Under the pieces are notes generated by a model, which worked only from the letters and a program-made list of their open reading frames with translations, ran no database searches and had not been told where the DNA came from. Shown here one piece after another: positions 40,409 through 47,735 of a stretch of DNA of 64,000 nucleotides (its first letter is position 1; every line of letters starts with the position of its first letter). Made by a program: the position numbers and the translations under genes. This DNA is from QANA01 sp963665505 (GTDB taxonomy: Bacteria; Bacillota; Clostridia; Christensenellales; Christensenellaceae). Location of the stretch: positions 1,550,001 through 1,614,000 of the forward strand of contig OY762275.1 of NCBI GenBank assembly GCA_963665505.1, read 5' to 3'.

Positions 40409-40964
40409 CGTCCGTCCCTTTTAAAATGTTCCGAATGGTTTTAAAATCCTCCCACGCATATTTCTTCAGGGCCGGGTTGCGGAGCAACGCCGCAGGGTGA
40501 TAGGTGGGTATGACCAAAAATCCTTTTTTATTATAGATGTTGCCATGGATACGACTGATTCCCGTTTGTTCCTTCAAAATATGCTGTACCGCGATACGCC
40601 CCAGGAGCACGAGGACTTTGGGGTGGATATAACGCACCTGCTCCCGCAGATATACGATGCACTTGTTTGCATACTCCGGCTTGGGGTCGGCATTGCCGGG
40701 CGGCCTGCATTTCACGATGTTTGCAATATACACGTCTTCCCGGCGCAATTCGATGGCCTGCAGCATTTTGTCCAACAGTTGGCCCGCTCTCCCGACAAAG
40801 GGCCTGCCTGTCCTGTCTTCATTCGCGCCCGGGCCTTCCCCGATAAATATGATTTTTGCTTTCGGGTTCCCTTCCCCAAAAACCACGTTCTGTCTTGTCT
40901 TTGAAAGTTCGCATTCCGTGCAATGCAAGGCCGCCTGCCTGACCTCTTCTAAACTATTATACAT
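40386..40964 (-). CDS. Type-4 uracil-DNA glycosylase (4Fe-4S)
   Basis: Base-excision repair enzyme that removes uracil from DNA. The 192 residues carry all four cluster cysteines: C15 and C18 (HCTEC), C86 (VKCRPPGN) and C102 (NKCIVYL). The catalytic-site motifs FIGEGPGANEDRTGRPFVGRAGQLLD and YHPAALLRNP are also present. The length is normal for family 4. GAGGT lies upstream. It is followed by an overlapping paralogue that has lost most cluster ligands. Confidence 0.92.
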   Translation of the reverse strand: MYNSLEEVRQAALHCTECELSKTRQNVVFGEGNPKAKIIFIGEGPGANEDRTGRPFVGRAGQLLDKMLQAIELRREDVYIANIVKCRPPGNADPKPEYANKCIVYLREQVRYIHPKVLVLLGRIAVQHILKEQTGISRIHGNIYNKKGFLVIPTYHPAALLRNPALKKYAWEDFKTIRNILKGTDDAAGDDL

Positions 40965-41009
40965 AGAAATCGATACCTCTTTATGATTATAACAAAGCAG
41001 GCCCGGGTT

Positions 41010-41282
41010 TTAAAGGAAAATCAAACGGATCAATAAGAGCAGCACCACGCCCGGCAATCCCAGAATCCCTACGACAAAGGCATTGAGAGGAGTCAGCGGG
41101 ATACGTATCAAAACAATTTTCCCGATCAGATTGAGGACAACGATAACCGCTGCGCCCAGTATGGAATTGAACAACAGCGTTAAAAGAGAGCGGAACGGGA
41201 CCAAAAGAAAATGGCCTACAATGTATAGCAGGAAAAGCCCGCAACCGAAGAGCAGAACGGTCTCAAAACTTGGTACCTGCAA
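41010..41282 (-). CDS. bofA: Pro-sigma-K processing inhibitor BofA
   Basis: Integral membrane regulator that restrains the SpoIVFB protease in sporulating Bacillus. The 90 residues contain two or three hydrophobic segments and the family core FNSILGAAVIVVLNLIG, IPLTPLNAFVVGILGLPGVVLLLL. The best start is a TTG at 41280-41282 with GGAGG nine bases upstream. The context recR-yaaL-bofA is conserved across spore-forming Firmicutes, which supports the call. No spoIVFB is in this window. Confidence 0.88.
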   Translation of the reverse strand: MQVPSFETVLLFGCGLFLLYIVGHFLLVPFRSLLTLLFNSILGAAVIVVLNLIGKIVLIRIPLTPLNAFVVGILGLPGVVLLLLIRLIFL

Positions 41283-41333
41283 TTTGTGCCACCTCCAAAA
41301 AAGCCATATATACGATTTTATGTTGCCTTACCC

Positions 41334-41561
41334 CTATTCTATGCCCTCCGTATCCACCTCTCGTTGCCCGTTTTTTTCGTCTTCCTGCCGGATCAGCCGT
41401 AAGAGATAGATATATTTGCGGCGGACGGCCTCAAGCCTATAAATAGCGAAATCCACCAGCGCCGGATCGGAAACTTCATTCAAGAACTTTTCCGCCGACT
41501 TCCATTTTAACAGCGCTTCTTTTGCCTCTGCCCGCAGCATGCTGCTTTTATCTTTGCACAT
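41334..41561 (-). CDS. yaaL: YaaL-family protein (DUF2508)
   Basis: Small helical protein of 75 residues (MCKDKSSMLRAEAKEALLKW to the acidic C-terminus). The pattern WKSAEKFLNEVSDPALVDFAIYRLEAVRRKYIYLL matches DUF2508, and the position between recR and bofA is that of B. subtilis yaaL. The function is unknown. Start 41561 is an ATG with AGGTGA upstream. Confidence 0.85.
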   Translation of the reverse strand: MCKDKSSMLRAEAKEALLKWKSAEKFLNEVSDPALVDFAIYRLEAVRRKYIYLLRLIRQEDEKNGQREVDTEGIE

Positions 41562-41627
41562 AAAAATCACCTGCTACTACTATATTATTTTCACAGGCGA
41601 TTCTTTCCTAATTTTATAAATATTCGA

Positions 41628-42221
41628 TCAGAACGGTCTCCGGCCTTCCAGCGATTTCAAAAGCGTGACATCGTCCGTATATTCAAGCTCCCCGCCCACA
41701 GGCACGCCGTGCGCAATCCGTGTGACTTTTACGCCCAACGGCCCCAGCAAACGGGATATGTACACTGCCGTAGCTTCCCCCTTTACATCCGGGTTGGTCG
41801 CCAGGATCACCTCCCTCACGCCTTTTTTTACCCGCTCCAGCAATTCTTCGATGCGCAGTTCATCCGGGCCGATACCATCCAGCGGAGACAGTGCCCCTCC
41901 CAGCACATGATAGACGCCCCGGTATTCCCGCGTACGCTCGATCGCCATCACGTCCCGGGCATCTTTTACGACGCAGATCGTGCTGGTATCCCGCATATTG
42001 TCCCGGCAAATATAGCAAAGTTCCTGATCCGTCAGGTTCCCGCATATTTTACAATTCTTTACGGATACGCGCGCCTCATACATATCTTCGGCAAATGCCC
42101 GCACCTCTTCGGGCGGCATCTCAAGCACAGAAAAAGTCAACCGGGCGGCGCTTTTTGGACCAATGCCCGGCAGTTTAGAAAACCATTCCTGCAATTTATT
42201 CAAAATTTCTATCTGGAACAT
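41628..42221 (-). CDS. recR: Recombination protein RecR
   Basis: DNA repair protein of the RecFOR pathway that helps load RecA on gapped DNA. The 197 residues contain the helix-hairpin-helix LPGIGPKSAARL, the zinc finger C-K-I-C-G followed by CYIC, and the Toprim domain (ICVVKDARDVMAIE through VILATNPDVKGEATAVYI). The standard length is 198-200. It starts three bases after the ybaB stop. Confidence 0.97.
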   Translation of the reverse strand: MFQIEILNKLQEWFSKLPGIGPKSAARLTFSVLEMPPEEVRAFAEDMYEARVSVKNCKICGNLTDQELCYICRDNMRDTSTICVVKDARDVMAIERTREYRGVYHVLGGALSPLDGIGPDELRIEELLERVKKGVREVILATNPDVKGEATAVYISRLLGPLGVKVTRIAHGVPVGGELEYTDDVTLLKSLEGRRPF

Positions 42222-42224
42222 TTG

Positions 42225-42575
42225 CTAAATAAGCCCCCCAAGGTTCATCCCGCCCGTAGCTTTTGCCATTTGCTCTTCGGAATAGGTATCGACCTTATGC
42301 ATCGCTTCATTCACGGCCGCCAGGATCAGGTCTTCCAGCATCTCCACATCTTGTGGATCTACCGCTTCCGGCGAAATCGACAGGCTTTTTAAAACTTTTT
42401 TCCCCGTGACGACGACTTTGACTGCGCCGCCGCCGGCAGACGCCTCGATCTCGGCTTCTTCCAGTTCGGCCTGTACCCTGGCGATGTTTTGCTGCATTTT
42501 CTGGGCCTGCTGCATCATGCCCTGCATATTCATACCCCCACCGCCACCCCGGGGGAAAGCATTTCGTTTTGCCAT
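42225..42575 (-). CDS. YbaB/EbfC-family nucleoid-associated protein
   Basis: Small DNA-binding protein that sits between dnaX and recR in most bacteria. The 116 residues have the glycine-rich start FPRGGGGGMNM, a long helix (MMQQAQKMQQNIARVQAELEEAEIEASAGGGAVKV) and DPEAVDP-like ISPEAVDPQDVEMLEDLILAAVNEA. GAAGGAG precedes the ATG. Confidence 0.95.
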   Translation of the reverse strand: MAKRNAFPRGGGGGMNMQGMMQQAQKMQQNIARVQAELEEAEIEASAGGGAVKVVVTGKKVLKSLSISPEAVDPQDVEMLEDLILAAVNEAMHKVDTYSEEQMAKATGGMNLGGLI

Positions 42576-42596
42576 CTTGTTTCTCCTTCAAATATA

Positions 42597-44159
42597 TTAA
42601 TCTATTATATCAACTTTATCCTGTCCGTTCAACCCGCCTGACATCCTTTCCTCGGGCTCGGAAATACGGATCCGCAAGTTTTTTCCAAATGCCTCTTTAT
42701 ATTTTTCCTGTATTTCCGCCTTTAAGCCGCCATTTTCAAACATTAGGCGCATCATGGGATTCGCCGCCAAGAGGTCGAGCGCCCCCTCCTCTTCCCGCAA
42801 CAGCGTACATCCATTGAGGATGGGCTTTGCACTGAAATCGGCCGCATATGTTTCCAACACCCAGCTCCAGATCGGGCCGGGGCTGGCCGCCGCGGCCGGC
42901 GCCTTTTTCTTCACGGGCGGCACGTTTTTCTCCTTACCCCGCCCATCCTTCTCCGCAAGCACGGGTTTTACCGGCGCCGGGTTTGGCCGCACCGTCTCCT
43001 GCTTATCATGCAGGACGGCCACTTCTTTTTGCAGATCCGCAAACCGGTCTTCCATCTTTGCCATACGTTCCTGCAATATGGGAAACGCCGGATTCTCTTC
43101 ACTTTCAGGCAACAAAATACGCAAAAGCGCGGCTTCCAGCAGAATAGGCGGTTTGGGCGCAAACTTCATCCGGTTCTGTGCATCCGCAAAGATATCCAAA
43201 GCCCGCAGGATCCCCGGTTTACCAAATTTCTCCGCCAATTCTTTCATGAGAGGATCTTTCCCTTCTCCCCGGACGGCCGCAAACAGCATTTCTTCAAATC
43301 CGCGTAAAATCTGCGCGGCAATTATGCTACTTTCTATCCCTGCATTCAATATTTGTGTGAGGATGCCGAAAGCCATCGCCGCATCGTAATCGGCAACCGC
43401 ATAAAATAAACGGTACAACGACGATTTTTCTGCGTAGCCGAGGACGCTGTATACAATTTGTTCCGTCACCGTATCGCTCACTGAACAGCATTTCTCCAGG
43501 ATGGTAAGCGCATCCCGCATGGCGCCTCCTGATGCCTCCGCGATCGCGGACAGCGCATCGTCTTCCGCCGTTGCCCCGATTTCCCGCAGTATCCGGCGCA
43601 TACGGTCGACGATATGCCGACCGTCGATATATTTGAAATCAAACCGTTGGCAGCGCGAAAGAACCGTTTGCGGAAGCGCATCGACCTCTGTGGTCGCCAA
43701 GATAAAAACAACATGCGCGGGCGGTTCTTCCAACGTCTTCAGCAATGCATTGAACGCTTGGTTGGTCAGCATATGTACTTCGTCGATGATATAGACTTTA
43801 TACTTGCCTTTGGCCGGCAGCAAAGCAACTTTATCCCGTATATCCCGGGCGTTGTCCACCCCGTTGTTGGAGGCCGCATCCATTTCTATGATATCGATCA
43901 TCGAATCGCTCAGCGCGGCTCTGCAATTTTCGCACTGGAGGCACGGTTCTCCGTCCTGTGGGTTCAGACAATTCAGCACGGTCGCCAAGATTCTTGCCGT
44001 GCTGGTTTTCCCGGTGCCCCGCGGGCCGGAAAACAGATACGCATGGGAAGGCGAAGCATCCCTTACCTGATTTTTTAAAACGTTGACGACCATATCCTGG
44101 CCCTTGACGTCTGAAAACCGCCGCGGGCGGAAAACCCTATATAAAGCTTTATATGCCAT
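42597..44159 (-). CDS. dnaX: DNA polymerase III subunit gamma/tau
   Basis: Clamp-loader ATPase of the replisome. The 520 residues hold Walker A GPRGTGKTS (45-53), zinc ligands C64, C73, C76 and C79, the DEVHML Walker B region, LEEPPAHVVFILATTE and the sensor-1 arginine region LSRCQRF. A tau-like C-terminal part follows. Start 44159 is chosen because GGGAGAAGGAT lies directly upstream and the protein then begins MAYKALYRVFRP. No classical A-AAA-AAG slippery site for a gamma frameshift was found. Confidence 0.96.
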   Translation of the reverse strand: MAYKALYRVFRPRRFSDVKGQDMVVNVLKNQVRDASPSHAYLFSGPRGTGKTSTARILATVLNCLNPQDGEPCLQCENCRAALSDSMIDIIEMDAASNNGVDNARDIRDKVALLPAKGKYKVYIIDEVHMLTNQAFNALLKTLEEPPAHVVFILATTEVDALPQTVLSRCQRFDFKYIDGRHIVDRMRRILREIGATAEDDALSAIAEASGGAMRDALTILEKCCSVSDTVTEQIVYSVLGYAEKSSLYRLFYAVADYDAAMAFGILTQILNAGIESSIIAAQILRGFEEMLFAAVRGEGKDPLMKELAEKFGKPGILRALDIFADAQNRMKFAPKPPILLEAALLRILLPESEENPAFPILQERMAKMEDRFADLQKEVAVLHDKQETVRPNPAPVKPVLAEKDGRGKEKNVPPVKKKAPAAAASPGPIWSWVLETYAADFSAKPILNGCTLLREEEGALDLLAANPMMRLMFENGGLKAEIQEKYKEAFGKNLRIRISEPEERMSGGLNGQDKVDIID

Positions 44160-44186
44160 ATCCTTCTCCCTTACGGTCTTATCTGT

Positions 44187-44192
44187 ATTATA
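44187..44192 (-). promoter_or_regulatory. Extended -10 promoter of the dnaX cluster
   Basis: Minus strand: TG-G-TATAAT with the TATAAT at 44192-44187, and TTTACT about 18 nt upstream. The start would be near 44180, giving a leader of about 20 nt. No signal recognition particle RNA gene lies in this gap. Confidence 0.5.
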
Positions 44193-44227
44193 CCAACCAA
44201 ACGGCAAAAGAGTAAAGCCACTCCGAT

Positions 44228-44261
44228 AAAAAAACGCCGTGCGATAAACACGGCGCTTTTT
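44228..44261 (-). terminator. Terminator of the degV gene
   Basis: CGCCGTG, 7-nt loop, CACGGCG; on the minus strand seven T residues follow. Confidence 0.85.
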
Positions 44262-44270
44262 GTCTGCTGC

Positions 44271-45155
44271 CTAGTCCAGCTCCCTTTCCTTTCCCATCAT
44301 AAGAAAGGCCATCACACCGGGGCCGCAATGGCTGCCAATCACCGGCCCTACATTCAAAAACCATGTTTGTTTAAATTCCACCCGGTTGGTGATCGCTGTT
44401 TCCAATGCCTTTGCCTGTTCAAGATTGTCTCCATGACAGACTACAAGCAATTCTTTGCAGATGTCGTCATCCACGTAATTTTTTTCGGCCAGGTCAGCCA
44501 GATACCGGACGACTCTTTTCCGGCCCTTTACTTTATCAAATGCGACGATCTTGCCCTGCTTAGTCACGGTCAGGATAGGCTTCAGATCCAAAATCGAACC
44601 GAGCGTAGCCGTGACGGAGGAAAGTCTGCCTGTCCGCTGCAGATATCTGAGACTGTCCACCGAGAAAAAATGCAGGCTCCTGCTTCTGTTTGCCAGGACC
44701 CAGGCAGCGATCTCGTCCAAAGACTTCCCTTCTTCTTTTAGCTTCACCGCATGATACACGACCAATCCCGCGCCCATGGATATCCCAAGGGAATCTACGA
44801 TCTCTATCCGTGCCGCAGGGTAATTTTGCAGGGCTTCTTTTCTTGCACTCTGCGCCAGTTCGTAATGCGAGCTCAGTTGGCTGGAGAAACAGATATACAA
44901 TATATCCTTATTATCCTTAATGATTCCTTCGAAAAAATCCTGTATATCTTTGGGCGGCCTTGTCGCTGTCGAAGCTTCTGCTCCCTCTCTGAGCCGTGTG
45001 TAGAAATGCTTATAATCCGTGCTTCTCCCCAGGTCAAAAAGCTGGTCTACCCCGTCCAACGTATAGGGCATAAGAAAAACAGGGATCTGATGCGCATCTG
45101 CAAAATAGTATGGGATTTCGGTATCCGAATCCGTCATGATAACAAATTCCCGCAT
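44271..45155 (-). CDS. DegV-family fatty acid-binding protein
   Basis: DegV proteins bind a fatty acid and in Firmicutes deliver it to fatty acid kinase (FakB role). The 294 residues show FVIMTDSDTEIPYYFADAHQIPVF, ATRPPKDIQDFFEGII, ILYICFSSQLSSHYELAQSA, VDSLGISMGAGLVV and LRYLQRTGRLSSVTATLG, all family motifs. Start 45155 follows GGAGGTGTAT; a GTG two codons earlier is an alternative. No fakA is adjacent. Confidence 0.92.
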   Translation of the reverse strand: MREFVIMTDSDTEIPYYFADAHQIPVFLMPYTLDGVDQLFDLGRSTDYKHFYTRLREGAEASTATRPPKDIQDFFEGIIKDNKDILYICFSSQLSSHYELAQSARKEALQNYPAARIEIVDSLGISMGAGLVVYHAVKLKEEGKSLDEIAAWVLANRSRSLHFFSVDSLRYLQRTGRLSSVTATLGSILDLKPILTVTKQGKIVAFDKVKGRKRVVRYLADLAEKNYVDDDICKELLVVCHGDNLEQAKALETAITNRVEFKQTWFLNVGPVIGSHCGPGVMAFLMMGKERELD

Positions 45156-45197
45156 ATACACCTCCTCTATATAAGATAATACAATAGGCTTTCCCGC

Positions 45198-45920
45198 TTA
45201 TGCACGTATGCGTGCCTTTCTTTCAGAGAGATAGCCTAAAAATGTATCCATATCCCGGTTGACGATCAGTTCTTCCGGAAAGGCTTCTTCTTTCAACAAT
45301 TCGACGGCTCTGCCGAATTCGCCCACTTCGAAACAGAGATGCGCGTCACTGCCTACGCAAATGCGTACGCCGTATTTTTTACATAATCGTATGATATGGG
45401 AACAGTTTTCTTCGCTGCCTTCCCTGGCCATGAAAGAACGGTTATTCACTTCCAGTAATTTCCCCAGGCGATACGCCTCCCGTACGACCGTCTCCTGGTC
45501 TATTTCAAAAACGGGGTTGCCCGGGTGACCGATGCTATCGATATAAGGGTTGTGCAATGCACCAAGTAACGCATCTGTGTTCTGTACCCGCGTTCCCGGC
45601 TCAATCACCACACCATGCAGCGAAGCGATCGCAAATTGCGTAATAGGGAAAAATCGTCCGGTCATATCCACGGTACCGTCATACTGCATTATATTCGTTT
45701 CGATCCCCCGAAATATCCGGACGCCTCTATATTCTTCCGGTAATTGCCGTTGGTAAGCGATCGTGGAAGGGAACCGTACGTTTGGCATATGGTCGCAATG
45801 CTCGGTCACAACGATCCCCTGCAATCCTTTTTCAGCCGCCAGTATAACATTTTCAAATATCGTCGAATACGCATGCCCGCTCAAAACGGTATGGGTATGC
45901 GTATCTATCAAAAGGTCCAT
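45198..45920 (-). CDS. PHP-domain phosphatase (YcdX-like)
   Basis: Metal-dependent phosphoesterase of the PHP superfamily. The 240 residues have the metal-binding motifs IDTHTHT, TEHCDH, FRGIETNIM, IDSIGHPGN and VGSDAH. These match the YcdX branch, whose physiological substrate is unsettled. Start 45920 follows AGGAGAAAG. It is 43 bp from degV on the same strand, so co-transcription is likely. Confidence 0.9.
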   Translation of the reverse strand: MDLLIDTHTHTVLSGHAYSTIFENVILAAEKGLQGIVVTEHCDHMPNVRFPSTIAYQRQLPEEYRGVRIFRGIETNIMQYDGTVDMTGRFFPITQFAIASLHGVVIEPGTRVQNTDALLGALHNPYIDSIGHPGNPVFEIDQETVVREAYRLGKLLEVNNRSFMAREGSEENCSHIIRLCKKYGVRICVGSDAHLCFEVGEFGRAVELLKEEAFPEELIVNRDMDTFLGYLSERKARIRA

Positions 45921-45987
45921 TCTTTCTCCTGACATATCAAATTAGTGTTTTTATTATTATACATCACAAATACAGGGTTCCACAAGC

Positions 45988-46853
45988 CTATTCCGCCATA
46001 TGCATACGGGCATAATGAAAAAGGTACTGCTGTGCGATGCCGGCATAGGCGCCAAATTTTTCTTCCGCAAAAGCCGCTGCCGCCGCATCGCTTTTTGGAA
46101 CGAACCCGTAAAATTCCCGCAGTATCTTTTTGATCCATCGGTCCACAGGAAATGCATTTTTCTTGCTAAAAGCATAAAGCAAAACGCAATCCGCTACTTT
46201 TGCACCCACGCCCGGCAACGTGCGGAGGCACGCCTTCGCATCCTTATAGTCTATGTCATACAGGGAACCCAGGGGAAATCCCTGCGCGACCAGGGCGGCG
46301 GTCTGCCGGATATAAGGTGCCCGATACCCCGCACCCGCTGCCCGCAATTGGCCGATCGTCATATCGGCCAGCGCTTCCGGCGCCGGAAATGAAAAGAAGC
46401 GCTTCCCTTTTCCTGCTCTATCGGTTGGCCGGCGGCGGCACAGAGCTTCTCGACGATCCCTTTGATCCGTTTTATATTATTATTGGCGGAAATGATAAAT
46501 GTGATCAGCGTCTCAAACGGCGGCTGGTTCAACAGCCGGAGCCCGGGAAATTCCCGTACGGCTTCCTTTAATACGGATTTTTTGGGAAAACTGCGTATAA
46601 TCTTTCTGTAAGAGGATCCCAAGTCAAAGTATTCGCGCCAGAATTCCATATCCCGCCGCATAACGGGGTACAGATCCATCCCTTCTTTTGTTTTACGCAC
46701 AAATAAAACCCGGCCTTCCACAACACCAAAATAGGTGTCCCGGGAAACTTTATTGAAGCGGAAAGCCTGCCCGCATTCAAATATGAGGCAAGGGTCTATG
46801 GCTTCCTGCGTTATGGAAACGACCGGACTGGATGAGGAATTCTGCATATTCAA
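45988..46853 (-). pseudogene. 8-oxoguanine DNA glycosylase (OGG1-like), single-base frameshift
   Basis: The N-terminal half (46359-46853) reads as an OGG N-domain (IDPCLIFECGQAFRFNKV, YFGVVEGRVLFVR, LLNQPPFETLITFIISANNNI). The C-terminal half (45988-46362, other frame) has the helix-hairpin-helix LPGVGAKVADCVLLYA with catalytic Lys, and FPVDRWIKK with catalytic Asp. Restoring one T in the TTTCATTTCCGG run near 46388 rejoins the frames as FHFPAPEALADM, a natural OGG sequence. All catalytic residues survive. It is thus a very recent mutation or a sequencing error. The start (ATG 46847 or TTG 46853) lacks a good ribosome-binding site. Confidence 0.85.
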
Positions 46854-46856
46854 AAT

Positions 46857-46891
46857 AAAAACGCCATTTCCATGTAAAACATAGAAATGGC
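46857..46891 (-). terminator. Terminator of the rplU-rpmA operon
   Basis: Minus strand: GCCATTTCTATG, loop TTTTA, CATGGAAATGGC (12-nt arms, one mismatch) followed by GTTTTTATTTT. It ends just before the glycosylase gene starts. Confidence 0.8.
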
Positions 46892-46913
46892 ATATCGCGT
46901 ATTTTGGGATGAT

Positions 46914-47168
46914 TTATTGCGGGTAGATGCTGACCTTTTTCTTATCGCGGCCAAAACGCTCAAAACGCACGACGCCGTCCTGCAAAGCAAACAACGTGTC
47001 GTCTCCGCCCCTTCCTACGCCATCTCCGGGGTGGATCTTCGTACCCCTCTGACGAACCAATATATTACCCGAAAGAACGAACTGGCCGTCCGCACGTTTG
47101 GTACCCAAACGCTTGGATATGCTGTCGCGTCCGTTTTTCGTGCTGCCCATACCTTTCTTATGTGCCAC
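46914..47168 (-). CDS. rpmA: 50S ribosomal protein L27
   Basis: Large-subunit protein whose N-terminus reaches the peptidyl transferase centre. The 84 residues begin MAHKKGMGSTKNGRDS directly. Most Firmicutes L27 proteins carry an extra N-terminal segment of about nine residues (ending NLQxF) that is cleaved by the Prp protease; it is missing here. The start is a GTG at 47168 with GAGGTG upstream. The 38 bp between rplU and rpmA leave no room for the prp (ysxB) gene usually found there. Confidence 0.96.
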   Translation of the reverse strand: MAHKKGMGSTKNGRDSISKRLGTKRADGQFVLSGNILVRQRGTKIHPGDGVGRGGDDTLFALQDGVVRFERFGRDKKKVSIYPQ

Positions 47169-47206
47169 TGTATATCACACCTCGCTTCTATACCGAAAAT
47201 AGACTT

Positions 47207-47512
47207 TTAACCAATCGACTCGATGCTGACCCTTGTATAGGGCTGCCGATGTCCTTGCCTTTTACTATAGTTGACTTTAGATTTGTATTTAAAAACAACT
47301 ATTTTTCTCTGCTTTTTCTGTTCCAGCACTTTGCCTATGACTTTGATGTCTTTCAAGACAGGGTCGCCCACCTTGCAGGTATCACCATCCACCACCAGCA
47401 GCGCATCGAAAACGACTTCCCCACCGACCTCGGCATCGAGCTTTTCCACATCTATGAATTTGCCGGGCTCCACTTTATATTGCTTACCGCCCGTCTTTAC
47501 TATAGCGTACAC
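47207..47512 (-). CDS. rplU: 50S ribosomal protein L21
   Basis: Large-subunit ribosomal protein of 101 residues, MYAIVKTGGKQYKVEPGKFI through NYSKRQGHRQPYTRVSI, a standard length. The start is a GTG at 47512 with GGAGGA upstream; the longer open frame above it is not protein-like. It is followed by rpmA. Confidence 0.96.
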   Translation of the reverse strand: MYAIVKTGGKQYKVEPGKFIDVEKLDAEVGGEVVFDALLVVDGDTCKVGDPVLKDIKVIGKVLEQKKQRKIVVFKYKSKVNYSKRQGHRQPYTRVSIESIG

Positions 47513-47594
47513 GTGCAAACTTCCTCCTCTTACCAGTCTCGCCGATAAGGTATCTTCAAAAAGAAGAATTTCCAACCTTTTTCGAGCGGCTACG
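47513..47594 (-). promoter_or_regulatory. Probable L21 leader region
   Basis: The 82-nt leader between the predicted transcription start (about 47594) and the rplU GTG contains CTTATCGGCGAGACTGGTAAG, which can fold by CTTA/TAAG. Firmicutes rplU leaders often carry an L21 autoregulatory structure. The position fits, but I could not confirm the consensus by eye. Confidence 0.35.
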
Positions 47595-47600
47595 TGATGT

Positions 47601-47629
47601 ATTCTACCATCTGTCCATGGGATTGTCAA
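47601..47629 (-). promoter_or_regulatory. Promoter of rplU-rpmA
   Basis: Minus strand: TTGACA (47629-47624), 17-nt spacer, TAGAAT (47606-47601). Confidence 0.75.
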
Positions 47630-47691
47630 ATTTTTCAGCCCCGGCACCGCGCATTTTTTATAGACTGCCTGTCCCGAAAAAATGACCGGTA

Positions 47692-47714
47692 TAAGAGGCG
47701 GCAACCGCCTCTTA
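47692..47714. other. Hairpin after spoIVA
   Basis: TAAGAGGCGG, loop CAA, CCGCCTCTTA: a 10-bp perfect stem 22 bp past the spoIVA stop. There is no T-run on the minus strand, so termination would be Rho-type or weak. Confidence 0.5.
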
Positions 47715-47735
47715 TTTCACCGCGACTTTCTCTGA

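Noticed and set aside
42890..42930. Programmed frameshift site in dnaX
   Set aside because: The Lys-rich run reads AAG AAA AAG; the heptamer is GAAAAAG, not the A-AAA-AAG needed for -1 slippage, and no stop or stem arrangement supports a gamma form.
44160..44227. Signal recognition particle RNA upstream of dnaX
   Set aside because: The gap is too short, and no SRP Alu-type or GGAA-tetraloop hairpin is visible.
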